64,000 nt of DNA, taken from contig NC_083383.1 in assembly GCF_031755915.1 (NCBI RefSeq), forward strand, positions 30,007,501 to 30,071,500, in the 5' to 3' direction. The notes under the pieces are model-generated. The model was not told the DNA's origin. It did not search any database and saw only the letters and a program-made list of their open reading frames with translations. Of this stretch, positions 12,426 through 23,709 are shown piece after piece. Source of the DNA: Ziziphus jujuba. Its lineage: Eukaryota > Streptophyta > Magnoliopsida > Rosales > Rhamnaceae. A program made the translations under genes and the position numbers. How positions within the stretch are numbered: position 1 is the stretch's first letter; the number at the start of each line of letters is the position of its first letter.

Positions 12426-12918
12426 AGGTTAATTACACTACACATTTTTTAATTTTTTTTTAAAATACAGTCAATGCCCTGATGTATGTAAAAATTCTAA
12501 ATCAGTCCGTGCTGTTACTATATCGATATTAAAATTGACAGAATAAGGACATAATAGTCATTTGACAGCTATTCCATAAAAAAAGTTAAAAACCAAAAAT
12601 AAAAAAATTAAAGAATGGAACCACGTGCCAAATTAAAGAACTAAAAAGAAAATAAAAAAGAAAAAAATAGGACCCACTCCTTTCATGTCCCTCCATGGCC
12701 GTCCTCTTGTTCCTTGCTCCGCTCCATCAACGAGCACACAACCAACACAACAATCTCTCTCTATCTCTTTGTTTCTCTCTCTCTCTCTCTTTGTGCATGG
12801 AAATCCCGTAGCCAGCCAACAATATGAGATTCCTCTTCTCGTACGATGCAACCGCCTCTTCCCCATTCCTCTTTTCCGTTCTCCTTTCTTAAATCAAACA
12901 ACAAACCAACCCCCCTAG

Positions 12919-12949
<31 letters not shown>

Positions 12950-13032
12950 AGAGCTGAATTAGCTCCATGACACTAACCCAACAATTCTGAATATCAATTT
13001 TCTCACCCACCCATTTTTTCTCCACCAAACAC

Positions 13033-13068
<36 letters not shown>

Positions 13069-13399
13069 AAACACTTTCCCACTGGTATATCCCCCCAACA
13101 ATTCTGGATCTCAACCTCACCCTCGCTTCCTCTGATTCCATCTCTGGTGGACCAGAGGATCGTGTCCCATCAGCAGTAGATGGTGAAGAAGAGTCGGCGA
13201 GGACCCAGATCAAGAAGCTCACAGTATTCTAGCGTTACGTTTTTCTAATTTTTGTTTTTTTTAATTTTTTTTATGGAATGGCTGTCAAATAATTATTATG
13301 CCCCTCATCTGTCAATTTTAACACTGATTTAGAATTATTACATACATCTATCCGGTTGTATTTAAAAAAAAAATTTGAAAATGTGAGTGTAATTAATCC
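12426..13399. mobile_element. Non-autonomous Mutator-type element carrying gene-like DNA (Pack-MULE candidate)
   Basis: 974 bp with terminal inverted repeats of about 140 bp. The left end is AGGTTAATTACAC; the right end, read in reverse, is GGATTAATTACACTCAC. They match through the words AATTCTAAATCAGT and AAAATTGACAGA. Both sides carry TAATATTTA. Inside (about 12660-13240) the sequence is much richer in G/C and looks like a captured transcript leader: two (CT)n tracts (about 12929-12949 and 13036-13064), then an ATG at about 13179 opening MVKKSRRGPRSRSSQ. No transposase is present, so movement would need a helper element. Confidence 0.75.
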
Positions 13400-13897
13400 T
13401 AATATTTATCAATTTTTTTTTATAATTTATATCTTATTTATAATATTAATAGAAATATAAAATTTATTATGATAAAAAAATTATGGGTAGATAAACAATT
13501 ATATATCAATAATATTTATTAATTTTTTATAAAAAATTAAAAAAATTTAATTTAATAGAAATTTTCATATAAATTTTGAAAATTTTTGTAGAAATTATGG
13601 ATTTTTTGATAAAATTGTAAAAGAATTAATGTGGATATTTGACACATTTTGATAAAAATTTTGTGAAAATATTGAAATTTCCATTTAAGATTATTTTTTT
13701 TTTCTAATCTTTGAAAACATGGAAATTTCCTGAATTTCCTCAAGTATTTTGATTTACACATCCAAGGCCACCTTTTTAAAAAATTAGTTAAGGTGGGCTT
13801 AGTTAGTATAAATATAATCAAGGTTTTTCTTTTTTAATCATTAGAGTTTATTTGAACACAGGATCTCAAATATTAAAAAGCATTGACATTGCTACTG

Positions 13898-13900
<3 letters not shown>

Positions 13901-13941
<41 letters not shown>
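13901..13941. repeat. (TA)n microsatellite
   Basis: Roughly 18 uninterrupted TA units followed by an imperfect tail. Further (TA)n tracts in this neighbourhood are at 14223-14250, 14409-14434 (coding for the tail of the small gene), 14523-14549 and 15097-15122. Confidence 0.9.
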
Positions 13942-13946
<5 letters not shown>

Positions 13947-14223
13947 AAAAAGTACCAAACACATCGATGACCACTTTGAGCCTAATAATTTATTCCATAT
14001 AAATACAATATGCACCAAGTATAAGAAATACAACCAACAAAAGCTTCTTGGCATTTGTAGCTCACAACTAAGGAATAAAACAGTTTTCTTATTCATATGT
14101 TTCTACTAGGAAGTTTATGTTATGTAATCCATGAAATATTTCATTTGGATTACATGTTATTAAATGACAGGTTGGCAACATGAGTTATTGTCAAGTAAAA
14201 TAAACTATTTAACATATAATTTC

Positions 14224-14254
<31 letters not shown>

Positions 14255-14404
14255 TATGTACAAAGCTGTTAATGTGGACAAAATCGGACATCATATAGTG
14301 CGTAACCGCCATCTATAACTGTCAGATTCATACAGTTTGTATAATCTAACGGCTGTAAATAGCTATTCTTTACTAAATAGAGAGCGACTTCCCCACAGTA
14401 GCAT

Positions 14405-14518
14405 TTATGTATATATATATATATATATATATATTGAGATAATTTTGTTGTATCCACTCCTCCCACTAGTGGTGTTGTACCCCACTTGAAGTAGCCTTCG
14501 TCCTGCAAAATATCCGAG

Positions 14519-14549
<31 letters not shown>

Positions 14550-16108
14550 AGGAGTAAAAAATGCATATTTAAAATAAAAGGGAAAATGGCATTGTTACAT
14601 CCCAAGCTTTATAAAGGTTGACACTTTCTATCCTAAAGAATTTTTTCTTTTAATTTGCACCCCGAGCTTACAAAATCCTTGCACCATTGGTCTTTATCTC
14701 AACGACTAAATGGAAACAAAGATGCAAAATACAATTCTATATAGTTTAGGGTGCAAAGTGTAAAAAATTCCAAATAAAGAGTAATGACAAATAAAAAAAT
14801 AATTAATGAGGATTACTATTTTATTTAATAAGTGGCTAATTTTTTTTAAAAAAATTGCAAATGTAATTTTTCAAAAAATAAAAATAATTTTTTTTATATA
14901 TAATAGATAATCCAAGAAAATAATTAATAACAAACCTATAAAAGATTTGAATAAGTACAAAAGATTTTATAGACTATTAGAAAAAATGAAAATATAATTT
15001 TTCAAAAATAAATATAATAATTTGTGCATATGTTATAAATTAAAAAAATAAAAACCTCTAAAAGAAAAAGTGATCAAGTATGTATTTTTATGTATCATGT
15101 ATATATATATATATATATATTATATTTATATTTGTTATTTACAGTAATATTTTTTTAAATTTTTATTTTTTTCATTTTTTTCGTTTTTTTTATGCTTGTT
15201 CAAATTTCTTTTATTAGTGTTTTTTTTTTTTGGGTATCAGTTCTATTTTATAAACTCTAAAGAATAATTCTACACATTATAGAGATTCTAGATTTAAAAA
15301 AAAAAAACACCTATAAAAAAATAATAATTTATTTATAAAATCTAAAAGAAAAATTGGAAAATTATTCTTATAAAATATGTTCTTTTATTTATTACATGTA
15401 TTTTTTATATTGATATTCATTATTTTGAAAAAAAAGTATTACAACTAAGGTTTCCTAATATGAATTTTTTTTATTAAAATCTTACTTTTCCAAAAAATAA
15501 TGATTTTTTATGCATGTTCAAATTTATTTATTGGTCTTTATTTAATTTTTATTTTAGAATATCTATTATTTGAAAAATTACATGTTCTAATTTTGTTTGG
15601 TCTTTATTTATTTTTATTTGTTTTTGAATATCCATCATATGCAGATATTTTTATTTTTAATTTTGAAGAATTAGATTTGCAAATCTTAAATTTTTTACTA
15701 ACTTATTAGAAAAATAATAATCATCTTTTATTTTTTTTATTAATTTGTTTATATAGAAACTTTTTCAATTTGCATCCTAAATTAAATAGAATTGCATTTT
15801 GTATCTTTATTTTTGTTTAATATTTAACAAAATTATCAACGAGATAAGGATTTTGTGAGTTTAGGATGTACAAAATACCAATTTTGATAAAGTTTAGAAT
15901 GCAACGATATCAATTTCCCTAAAATAAATTTATAACTTTGATACTCTGAATCACTAACATATATATGTATAATAATTTTATACTAACCAAGCTTTTCTGG
16001 AACAACATCGTCATGGAATATAGCAGTAGCTACCTCAGTGGAGATAAGCAGCAGCACAACAATGTACACGGTCATCAACAGGAATTTGGTGGCCTTAGAG
16101 ATAATCAT
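14405..16108 (-). CDS. Small secreted-peptide precursor candidate (72 aa, two exons)
   Basis: Exon 1 (16108-15988) has 40 codons plus one base and encodes MIISKATKFLLMTVYIVVLL with LISTEVATAIFHDDVVPEKL, a clear signal-peptide-like leader; donor TTG/GTTAGT. Exon 2 (14502-14405) follows acceptor TTTTGCAG, joins in phase 1, and reads GRRLLQVGYNTTSGRSGYN, then KIIS and an IY-rich tail coded by a (TA)n microsatellite before a stop. A dibasic RR follows the leader, a common processing site in plant peptide precursors. The paralogue at 22.4 kb keeps this exon but stops straight after GRSGSN, so the IY tail is probably acquired. The intron holds a 1.34-kb Mutator-type element. A TATA box (16237-16244) lies about 130 bp upstream. 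Function unknown. The C-terminal GRSG-x-N loosely recalls Pep-type peptides, but this is a guess. Confidence 0.5.
14579..15919. mobile_element. Mutator-type element in the intron of the small gene
   Basis: About 1.34 kb with inverted ends of roughly 200 bp. The left end reads AGGGAAAATGGCATTGTTAC; the right end in reverse reads GGGAAATTGATATCGTTGCA. The arms also share CTTACAAAATCCTT / CTCACAAAATCCTT and GATGCAAAATACAATTCTAT. Both flanks carry TAAAATAAA (14570-14578 and 15920-15928), a 9-bp duplication. The inside is A/T-rich and non-coding. It is related to the element at 19265-21310. Confidence 0.75.
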
Positions 16109-16236
16109 TTTGTATGTGCGAGGAAACTAAATATACTAGTTAACCTCAGGGAATACTGTTTAACAAAGAAAATTAAGCTAGATATATAGAACAATATAAA
16201 GATATGGCAGTGCCTAATTCATTAATTTGTGGGCAG

Positions 16237-16244
16237 TATTTATA
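16237..16244 (-). promoter_or_regulatory. TATA box of the small-peptide gene
   Basis: Minus-strand TATAAATA in the context GCTTATAAATACTGCC, about 130 bp before the ATG. Conserved in the paralogue at 22625-22632. Confidence 0.6.
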
Positions 16245-16938
16245 AGCAAAGTAAGATGAGAATTTGCTAAACCCATCAGTTTGAACTTTTCAATATTGGA
16301 CGGGTTTGGCCGCTCAACATCAATATTTTTGAGATTTATCCCAGAATAAGGCCTGTAATTTTGATTTATGTGTAGCAGGTTGCATATAGTATGGAAAAAT
16401 GTGGAATTTTATAGAATTTTATACAATATTTAAACAAATACTTCACGTCTCTCGACATGCAATGAGACTTTGTCAACTTTAATAACTTAATTTCGTATAC
16501 CATTTGATATAATATATATGAAAATTGTGTGATAAAATGATTTCTTGGGACTAAATTGTGCGACAAAATGATTTCTTGCGACTATCTTCGTTGTAATTTT
16601 GCCGCGGAACTTTTTTTTCTTTAAGTAAAGGAAATAGATTACGTTTGGATAAAATTAGGAGATAGAATAGCAGTTGCATTTCTCTTCCATGTACATTAAA
16701 TACAACCAAATTTTAGGCCCAAATCGATTTTGATCTAAAATAGAATCCAAAAGCTGAATAAGGTTTCAATCTTTTCTTTGCGAAGTCATACGGGGAAATA
16801 CATAGGCAATCATAAGCTTCTATACGGATGATTTATATATAGGCAAAAACTTAATTTTAAAGAGGTCTTATAATTAATTTTTTTTTTTTTTGTCATCCTA
16901 CTATTACCTAGTACTTCTATCGGTTTATTGTTAATCCT

Positions 16939-16949
<11 letters not shown>

Positions 16950-16983
<34 letters not shown>

Positions 16984-17386
16984 CACATATATAGTCAGGA
17001 TAAAAAATATAAAAAAACAAAATCTTTAATACAAGGATTAATATGAAGTTTTTTATTTTCAGTCATTAGTTTGCATCAAAGATTGACATTTAAAATTATA
17101 TTTGTTAATTATCGAATCTCAATATAGTTCATTTTTCTAAATAGTATTTTAGTATGTTATTAAATATATATTTGATTACTTTTTGAATTTGAAATCTTAA
17201 ATCTTGCTTTAATCCAATAATTATCAAAAATATTAACTGTATACATGTGTGTATATATATATATATATATATCACATTATTGGTAATGGTCGTGAGCATT
17301 AATTAATATTGCTAATGATCTTATGAAAACTTCTCAATATATATTGCTAAGATCATCAACATTGATGATGGTCTTATCAAAAGTCC

Positions 17387-17421
<35 letters not shown>

Positions 17422-19260
17422 TTAATTTTTTTTCTTTTTTTCTCTCAATCTTCTTGATATATATTTTTTTAAAATCTTCCAAAACTTACAGAGAGTGATT
17501 ATCCCTGACAAAATCTCAGACATGCTAACACGATATGAACCTGCATAATAATTTATGGATTTAGATTGATGATATCGTATTACATCTATATTAATATCAT
17601 CCAATAAGACCTAATAAATTAATGAATTTTAATAGGATAAAACACTATATTACACATAAACCTATTAGACCTACTAAGGAGGGATATTTTTGTAATTATT
17701 TAAGTTTTATAATGTTAAAAATATTTAATTTATTGTTAAACATATATTGTTTTGCTTTTTTTAGTTTAATTTTTTAAAAATCTAAAAACAAACAACTTTA
17801 TTTGCAATTTTTTTTTTTTAATATCATTCTAGTATTTGAAAACTGAATCAAATTATTTTCAAATTTTTATATATTTTTAATGTGTTAACAGGTTAGTGAT
17901 AGATTACACGATAACTTAACAAAAAAATTCTAATTTATCTATTTTCACAAAAAACTTAACGGATCTTATTTTGGTTGATTAAATTTCACATGAACACGAT
18001 ACGAACATGATTCAATATGATAAATTGTTGGGTCTTAGAATGATAGAGAGGAGAGAGAAAGGGTGAATGATTAAAAAATGAAGAAAATGAGGAAGAAAGA
18101 ATGGGGAAGAAAAGTGGGGAAAGATATTCAGATCTTCAGCATGATTTCAATTTGGCCTCAACTTCTTAATAAGAGTTGGATTTATTCATTTATTTATTTT
18201 AATTTTAAAGTTTGGATTTAGCTAGGACCGAGAGATAGCTCTCCCGCTGGGCTTTTTTTTTTTTTTTTTTTTTTTTTTAATGGTTTTAGGATTGGCTATA
18301 TATGGTGAAGGAAGAAAGAACCAGGAAGATGAAGCTGGGAATTTATTTTTTTTCCATAATATTTTTTTATTATTTTACTTTTATTATATTGTTTCTTAAA
18401 ATTATTTTATTATATTGCACATTTTTAAATATATGTCTAATCATATTCTAAGCTTAAATCCGCGTATAATTGCAAATATATCATTTCCTATGTAAAAAAA
18501 AAAACAAAAAAAATGGTATTACTTCAATTGACTTTGGTTCCAACAATATGTATTTCGGCATTGGGAAGTGGTGAGTAGCATGCATCCATTCAGACTGTAT
18601 ATTTTGTAAAATGGGCTTGATAAAAGCAAATTAGTATAATATTTAATCAAGCAGGTACATTAATTCATAGGTCAGTAACTACTTGAGTTAGCAAATATGC
18701 AGTCTTTATTACCCTTCTCCCTTTCTAGGGATTTATGCATGAAAGAAGTGCACTTTGAGGCACAAACTAACTAAAATCAAATCCATAACCTCAGACTCAG
18801 AAAATGATGGGACGATAGCAAAGATATTATTAATTATTAGTACTCTTCATAAGGTAAAGAAATTAATGACCATTCAAGGATAATGCAATCATTTTTTTTG
18901 CGTGATATGTATCAAACTAGAATATTTAGAATTTCTTATCCGGTTCTAAACACAAGATGTCATTGTGCTATTTGTGCAAATTTTTGACTTGAAAGTGCAT
19001 TTTATTGATATGAATATAGGTATCAAAATGTTTAAAAAATTTATGTACTAAATAACATATGTTAAAATATTATTAGTTGATATATTCATATAATTTAAAT
19101 ATGAAAAATAAACTGAAATGGATAAGTGAATTTAAAAAATAAATCAATTAAATATCACTGCATCATTTTGTGAGCATTTTGGTAACTCTGACATTATTGA
19201 TATAGTGATAAGTTTTACACTTAGAAAATGAATATTGACATCAATTCACTTTAAATTATA
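16950..19260. other. AT-rich intergenic with simple repeats and a degenerate dispersed repeat
   Basis: (TA)n tracts at 16951-16976, 17250-17272 and 17387-17412 and a run of about 32 T at 18248-18280. A segment at about 17500-18010 shares words such as CCTATTAGACC and TTTTGTAATT with about 45650-45880, so it is probably a decayed dispersed repeat. No gene recognised. Confidence 0.45.
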
Positions 19261-19264
19261 CACG

Positions 19265-21310
19265 ATTTGGTACTGTACACCCTAAATTTTTTTTTTTTTA
19301 AAGGCATTATACACCCTAAAATTCACTTTTTTTTTGCATCTTCTACCCTCCTCATTTTTTGTAAACTTTTTTAATAGAATTATCACATGATTGGTGCATG
19401 GGACAAAAAATAATGGTACAAAGTATAATTATATATAGTTCAGGATGCAAAATAAAATTTTTTTTGATAAAAAATTTAAAGAAAAATTAATAAACTTTTT
19501 TTTATTAAAAGAATTATTATTCTATTAATAAATTAGTAAAGCTTTAAAGAAATGCAAATGTCATTTTTGAATAAAAAATAATAATATGTACATATTATAG
19601 AGATTGAAGAGAAGAAAAAAGTAATCAGGTGTAACATTCCACCATTGGAACATACTTAACTCTAAAGTTTTTTCAAACCCTAAAATCAATTTCTTTAAAA
19701 GGACCTCGATTATTAAGAGAATGTGATTATCTTTACATTTGAACCATTATTGTTACACACCCAGATGATGCAAGATAAAGCGCTCAAAAAGCCTTTACCA
19801 ATAAGATAGCCTGTTAATATCTTGCATCCTCCCATACTTATCCTAACAACTTCACACAGTTTTATCTCTAGTCATTACAATTCACTCCAATGCATTATTC
19901 ATTGATCTTGCCCTTCTTGCTTTGCATTGTTCAAAACTCACAAGTCTTCAAATACACCATCCTTGAGGCTCAATGTATTCGCCGGCATGCTTCTAGTCTA
20001 GTACAAGATCTAATACTATCTATAACACCTCATCACTCTCTTACTCCACCAATATTGTCCTCAATTCATCTACTGCACCGTAATTGGTATGACATTTTTA
20101 TTCAGACTTTTCAAAAAATCACCCATCATAGGGTTGCCCCCATTAGAGTTACGTAACCCCAAAATTCTCTTAAACATCAAAGATAACTGTTTTAAAAAGA
20201 TCTCAATTGTTAAAAGAGTAATTATTTTTATATTTGAACCATTATCATAACACACTTGAGCAATATGAGGTTAAATATTAAGTAGCCTTTGCCAATTAAG
20301 GTAAACTGTCAATGCCACACGTCCATCAATATTTATCCTAGTAGCTTCATAAAGTTTCATCCTTGGTCGTTACAATCTATCCTAATAAACTTTTATTGAT
20401 TTTGCCTTTTTTTCCCTCGCATCTTTCAAAGTTTGGAGCTTTTACATCGAATGTATAGAAAATCTAAAAGAAAACTTTGAAACATTATTTTTATAAAATA
20501 TATATTTTATTTGTTACATATATTTTTTATATTTATAATTATTATTTGAAAAAAATTTAATATTTTATAACATGTATTTTTTTTATTTTATAAAATTTTA
20601 CTTTCTAAAAGAATAAATAATTTTTTTAATGCTTGTTCAAATTTTTTATTAGTCTTTATGTTTGTGTTCTGGATATCTATTTGATTTTTATAAAGTCTAA
20701 ATAATAATTTGTACATATTATATATGTTAAATATAACAACATATCGATAAAAATAAAAAAAATAAAAAAGCGATGAGATATTTATAAAATCTAAAAAACT
20801 ATTGTTTATAAAATATATTTTATTATTGCATATATTTTTATATTTATATTTATTATTTTAGAAAAAGATACTTATAAGATTTTCTAATATGTTCTTTTTT
20901 ATAAACTTCTTACTTTTTTAAAAAATAATTTTTTTTAATGGATGTTCAAATTTTTTGTTGAACATTAATTTTTTTGTAAATATTTTTTTTGACAAATTAC
21001 GTTTGTAATTTTTTTAGGTTGTTTTGCTATCTTATTTTTTAAAAAAATAATATTATTTAATATTTTTTGTATTTTAATTAATTTTTTATTTAAAATTATT
21101 TGTATTTTTCATTCTGAACTTTACAAAATTACATTTTGCATCCTCATTTTTTATTTTATGTGTTAGTCATGTGACAACTTTGTTAAAAAGTTAACAGAAA
21201 CAATGAGAAGGGTGCAAGGTGCAAAAAAGAAATTGAAATTCAATGTGCAAAATGCAAAAAGAAAAAAAAAATTAAGATGCAAAGTGCCATGCATTAATGC
21301 CAATATCTCT
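19265..21310. mobile_element. Degenerate Mutator-type element, same family as 14.6 kb
   Basis: The left arm (about 19265-19460: TACACCCTAAA, TTTGCATCTTCTACCCTC, GTTCAGGATGCAAAAT) is inverted at about 21105-21310 (GAATTGCATCC-like, GGGTGCAAGGTGCAAAA, GATGCAAAGTGCCA). Words and arm order match the 14.6-kb element. Exact ends and target duplication could not be fixed. A smaller direct-repeat element sits inside at 19630-20374. Confidence 0.5.
19630..20374 (+). mobile_element. TRIM-like element (small LTR-type element) nested in the Mutator-type element
   Basis: Two direct repeats, 19630-19879 and 20152-20374, share a run of words: TTATTTTTATATTTGAACCATTAT-type text, TACACACC / CACACTT, AGCCTTT-CCAAT, TTATCCTA-AGCTTC, and GTTACA at the end. 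The first begins TGTAAC and ends TTACA, as LTRs do. Only about 270 bp lie between them and no protein is coded. That size fits a terminal-repeat retrotransposon in miniature. No clean target duplication was found. Confidence 0.45.
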
Positions 21311-21480
21311 TTAAAAGAAAAAAAAAAAAAAAAAACCTACTATTTTTGTATGACTGTAATTGTCAATTCTAGGTAGGAATATACAGCAAGTTCATTTCCT
21401 AAAAATTTAGACTTCTAGAAGCCATGAAACTTGATGCATTAATTAAAATAAAAGCACATGGAGTGCTTCCTTAAATTATA

Positions 21481-21481
<1 letters not shown>

Positions 21482-21514
<33 letters not shown>
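21482..21514. repeat. (TA)n microsatellite
   Basis: About 16 TA units in otherwise unannotated AT-rich DNA. Confidence 0.9.
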
Positions 21515-21517
<3 letters not shown>

Positions 21518-22197
21518 TTTTTATTGAATACATATTCAAGTACTGATTTATTATTATTATTTTTTTTCTCGGCATCACCTATTAAAGCTTTAAAATCAGT
21601 ACCAAACACACTCTAGATATCCTACATGTATAACTCATTTGTAATCTACACAAAATTTTCTTACCAATTAAATATCCTTCATACAAATTCCGACACTTGT
21701 CGTTAGAACAATATAAATATTTGTATGAAAAACAAAAAGGATTTGCTCTGCAGTTTTCCTGGTTGAACTACTTGTGGTTTTTTTTGGGAATTCTCTATTC
21801 AGATATTTGCTTAATTTAGCATTTGAAAATGGGAAATCGTTTATAAATAATTTATAGTAGAGGTTAATAATAAAAGCTCTACTTGTCCTTTGATAGGAAA
21901 TGGTGAAACCCTTATACATGGATTCCTTAATCAATATCCCCACAAAGTATCATCACAGGAGCAAATGAACTCGGTTGCATATCGCTACTCATCATGCTCA
22001 TTTTAAGACTGAAATCTATTTGGGCCAACAATGTCAGGTGCTTTATGATCAAGCAGCCTAGGGACTGGTAGACATGGTGTTGGGCTAGCATCTGTGTCCA
22101 ACATTTTGTTGATAAAATGGGAAATTGACACATCCTAAACCACTTTGAGCCTATTAATTTTATCTCATATAAATACAACGCACACCAAATATATATA

Positions 22198-22230
<33 letters not shown>

Positions 22231-22235
<5 letters not shown>

Positions 22236-22330
22236 AAAAGAAGCTTCTGAGTATATATAACCCAGCTCTCAGCTTAGGATATAGAAAAAGAAGCTTCTGA
22301 GTATATATATCCCAGCTCTCAGCTCAGGAA
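22231..22330. repeat. Tandem duplication of 50 bp
   Basis: Two nearly identical 50-bp units starting ATAGAAAAAGAAGCTTCTGA and ending in CAGCTCTCAGCT. They differ at only a few bases, so the duplication is recent. Confidence 0.9.
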
Positions 22331-22408
22331 CGAGACAGCATGTCCCACACATATGGACCACTTTCTTTCAAAATATACTTAGGAATAATTATATTCGTAT
22401 AATTATAT

Positions 22409-22618
22409 TTAATTGGATCCTGATCTCCCAGTAGTTTTGTAGCCCCTTTGAAAAAGCCTTCGTCCTACAAAATAGATCATGTAACAGTAATATATATCAA
22501 TACGACAGTCAAATATCCGTAATCAAATTAAATTTACAGATTAATTTTAATTCTTAATTCTGAAACTGAAATATATGAACCTGATACTAATTACCAAGTT
22601 TTTCTGGAACAACTTTGT
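22409..22618 (-). pseudogene. Paralogue of the small-peptide gene with exon 1 mostly deleted
   Basis: The end of exon 1 survives (22618-22595, coding KVVPEKL and donor TTG/GTAATT). An intron of about 130 bp follows, then exon 2 (22464-22409) after acceptor CTACAAAATAG-type sequence ending TTGTAG. Exon 2 reads GRRLFQRGYKTTGRSGSN and stops. The ATG and leader are missing: sequence jumps from codon VHK to the TATA region. The gene cannot make a secreted product as it stands, but the conserved exon 2 shows what the peptide family looks like. Confidence 0.55.
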
Positions 22619-23709
22619 GGACGGTATTTATAAGCAAATTAAGATGAGAACTTGCTAATTAATTAACCTCATTAGTTTGAACTTTTCAATGAGGTTGCGC
22701 CAGAAATAATATTTTTGAAATTTAGCACACAATGATGCAGGTCAGTTTAATTTTCGTGTAGCACATGTTGCATGTAATGAGGAATAATGTGAAACTCTAT
22801 TGCATTTTATACAACATTCAATCAATACTTGACGTCTCTAGACATGCACCAAACTTTGTCAACTTCTTCAGCAAATAATAACAAAAGAAAAAATTAAAAG
22901 AAAAAAAAACTTTGCCAACTTCAATAATTTTTTTTTATTTTTCGAGTTACTCTACTTTAATAATTTAATTTCGTCTAGTGGGAAATTGATGCCATTGTCT
23001 AATTGATTTTGTTTATTTATTTTTTTCTTAGTAGCGGAGCTAAAAATTATTTTAGATTTCGTTTGGATAAGATTAGGTGACAGGATAGTAGTTGCAAAAT
23101 GATTGCACTGGTATATGTTGGGCCTACAATTGGATTTCAAGTCACGGCCCAATTCTAAGTAAGGCCCAAATTGATTTTGTTTTTTAAATAGAATCCGATT
23201 AGGTTCCATATCTTCTTCTTTGGAAAGTCATACGGGAGCAGGGGGCCATCAAAGTTCCATCACATGTACATTCATTGTTAACTATTAAATATAAATTTTT
23301 TTTTAAATCATAGTAATAATCTTATGTTAATTAAAAAAAAAATTCACTCTACAATGGTTGCAACATGCCAGCAATATGATAAATCCTTAAACATTTTAAT
23401 GATGTCATCTTATGAAAAAAAAAAAAAAATGCGTGCGGTGTAGAATAATCTTCTATATGGATGATTTATAAGCAAAAAGCTTAATTTTCAACAAGTTTTA
23501 GATTAATTTCATTTCTTTCGACTAGTCTTATATTCACCCAAAAAAAAAGAAGGAAGTCTTATATTAATTTCATTTTTTTCTTTTTTGTAATCATTTTGCT
23601 TGCTAATTTTATTCACATATCCTATGTGGGGTTGAAATCATAACAATGGGTCCCATCTAGCAATAGCCCTATCATCAGCTTATTGTTATTCCTGAAAAAA
23701 AGTCCAAAA

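Larger units (their letters stand above)
11936..13760 (+). mobile_element. Dispersed 1.3-kb repeat, copy 3, interrupted by a Mutator-type element
   Basis: 11936-12425 and 13400-13760 match the left/middle and right parts of the repeat at 5860-7175, including the segment starting TTACAATTATATT and the closing fragments around AAGAATTAATGTGGATAT. The element at 12426-13399 sits between the halves, so this copy is older than that insertion. Confidence 0.55.
13950..16945. repeat. Segmental duplication, copy 1 (with small secreted-protein gene)
   Basis: Matches 22129-23700 in the same orientation. Shared landmarks are CACTTTGAGCCTA (13973), exon 2 of the small gene, the exon 1 end, the TATA region, the block around CTTGACGTCTC / CTTCACGTCTC, and ATACGGATGATTTATA near the right end. 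Copy 1 is longer mainly because of the Mutator-type insertion at 14579-15919. Confidence 0.7.
22129..23700. repeat. Segmental duplication, copy 2
   Basis: Counterpart of 13950-16945. It keeps exon 2, the exon 1 end and the TATA region of the small gene, then the block ending near ATGGATGATTTATA. It lacks the Mutator-type insertion and most of exon 1. Confidence 0.7.

Noticed and set aside
12959..13222. Minus-strand 87-aa frame with RERERE run
   Set aside because: The Arg-Glu run is the (CT)n microsatellite inside the Mutator-type element. The plus strand better fits a transcript leader.
21927..22202. Minus-strand 91-aa frame
   Set aside because: No recognisable domain and partly within duplicated non-coding flank.
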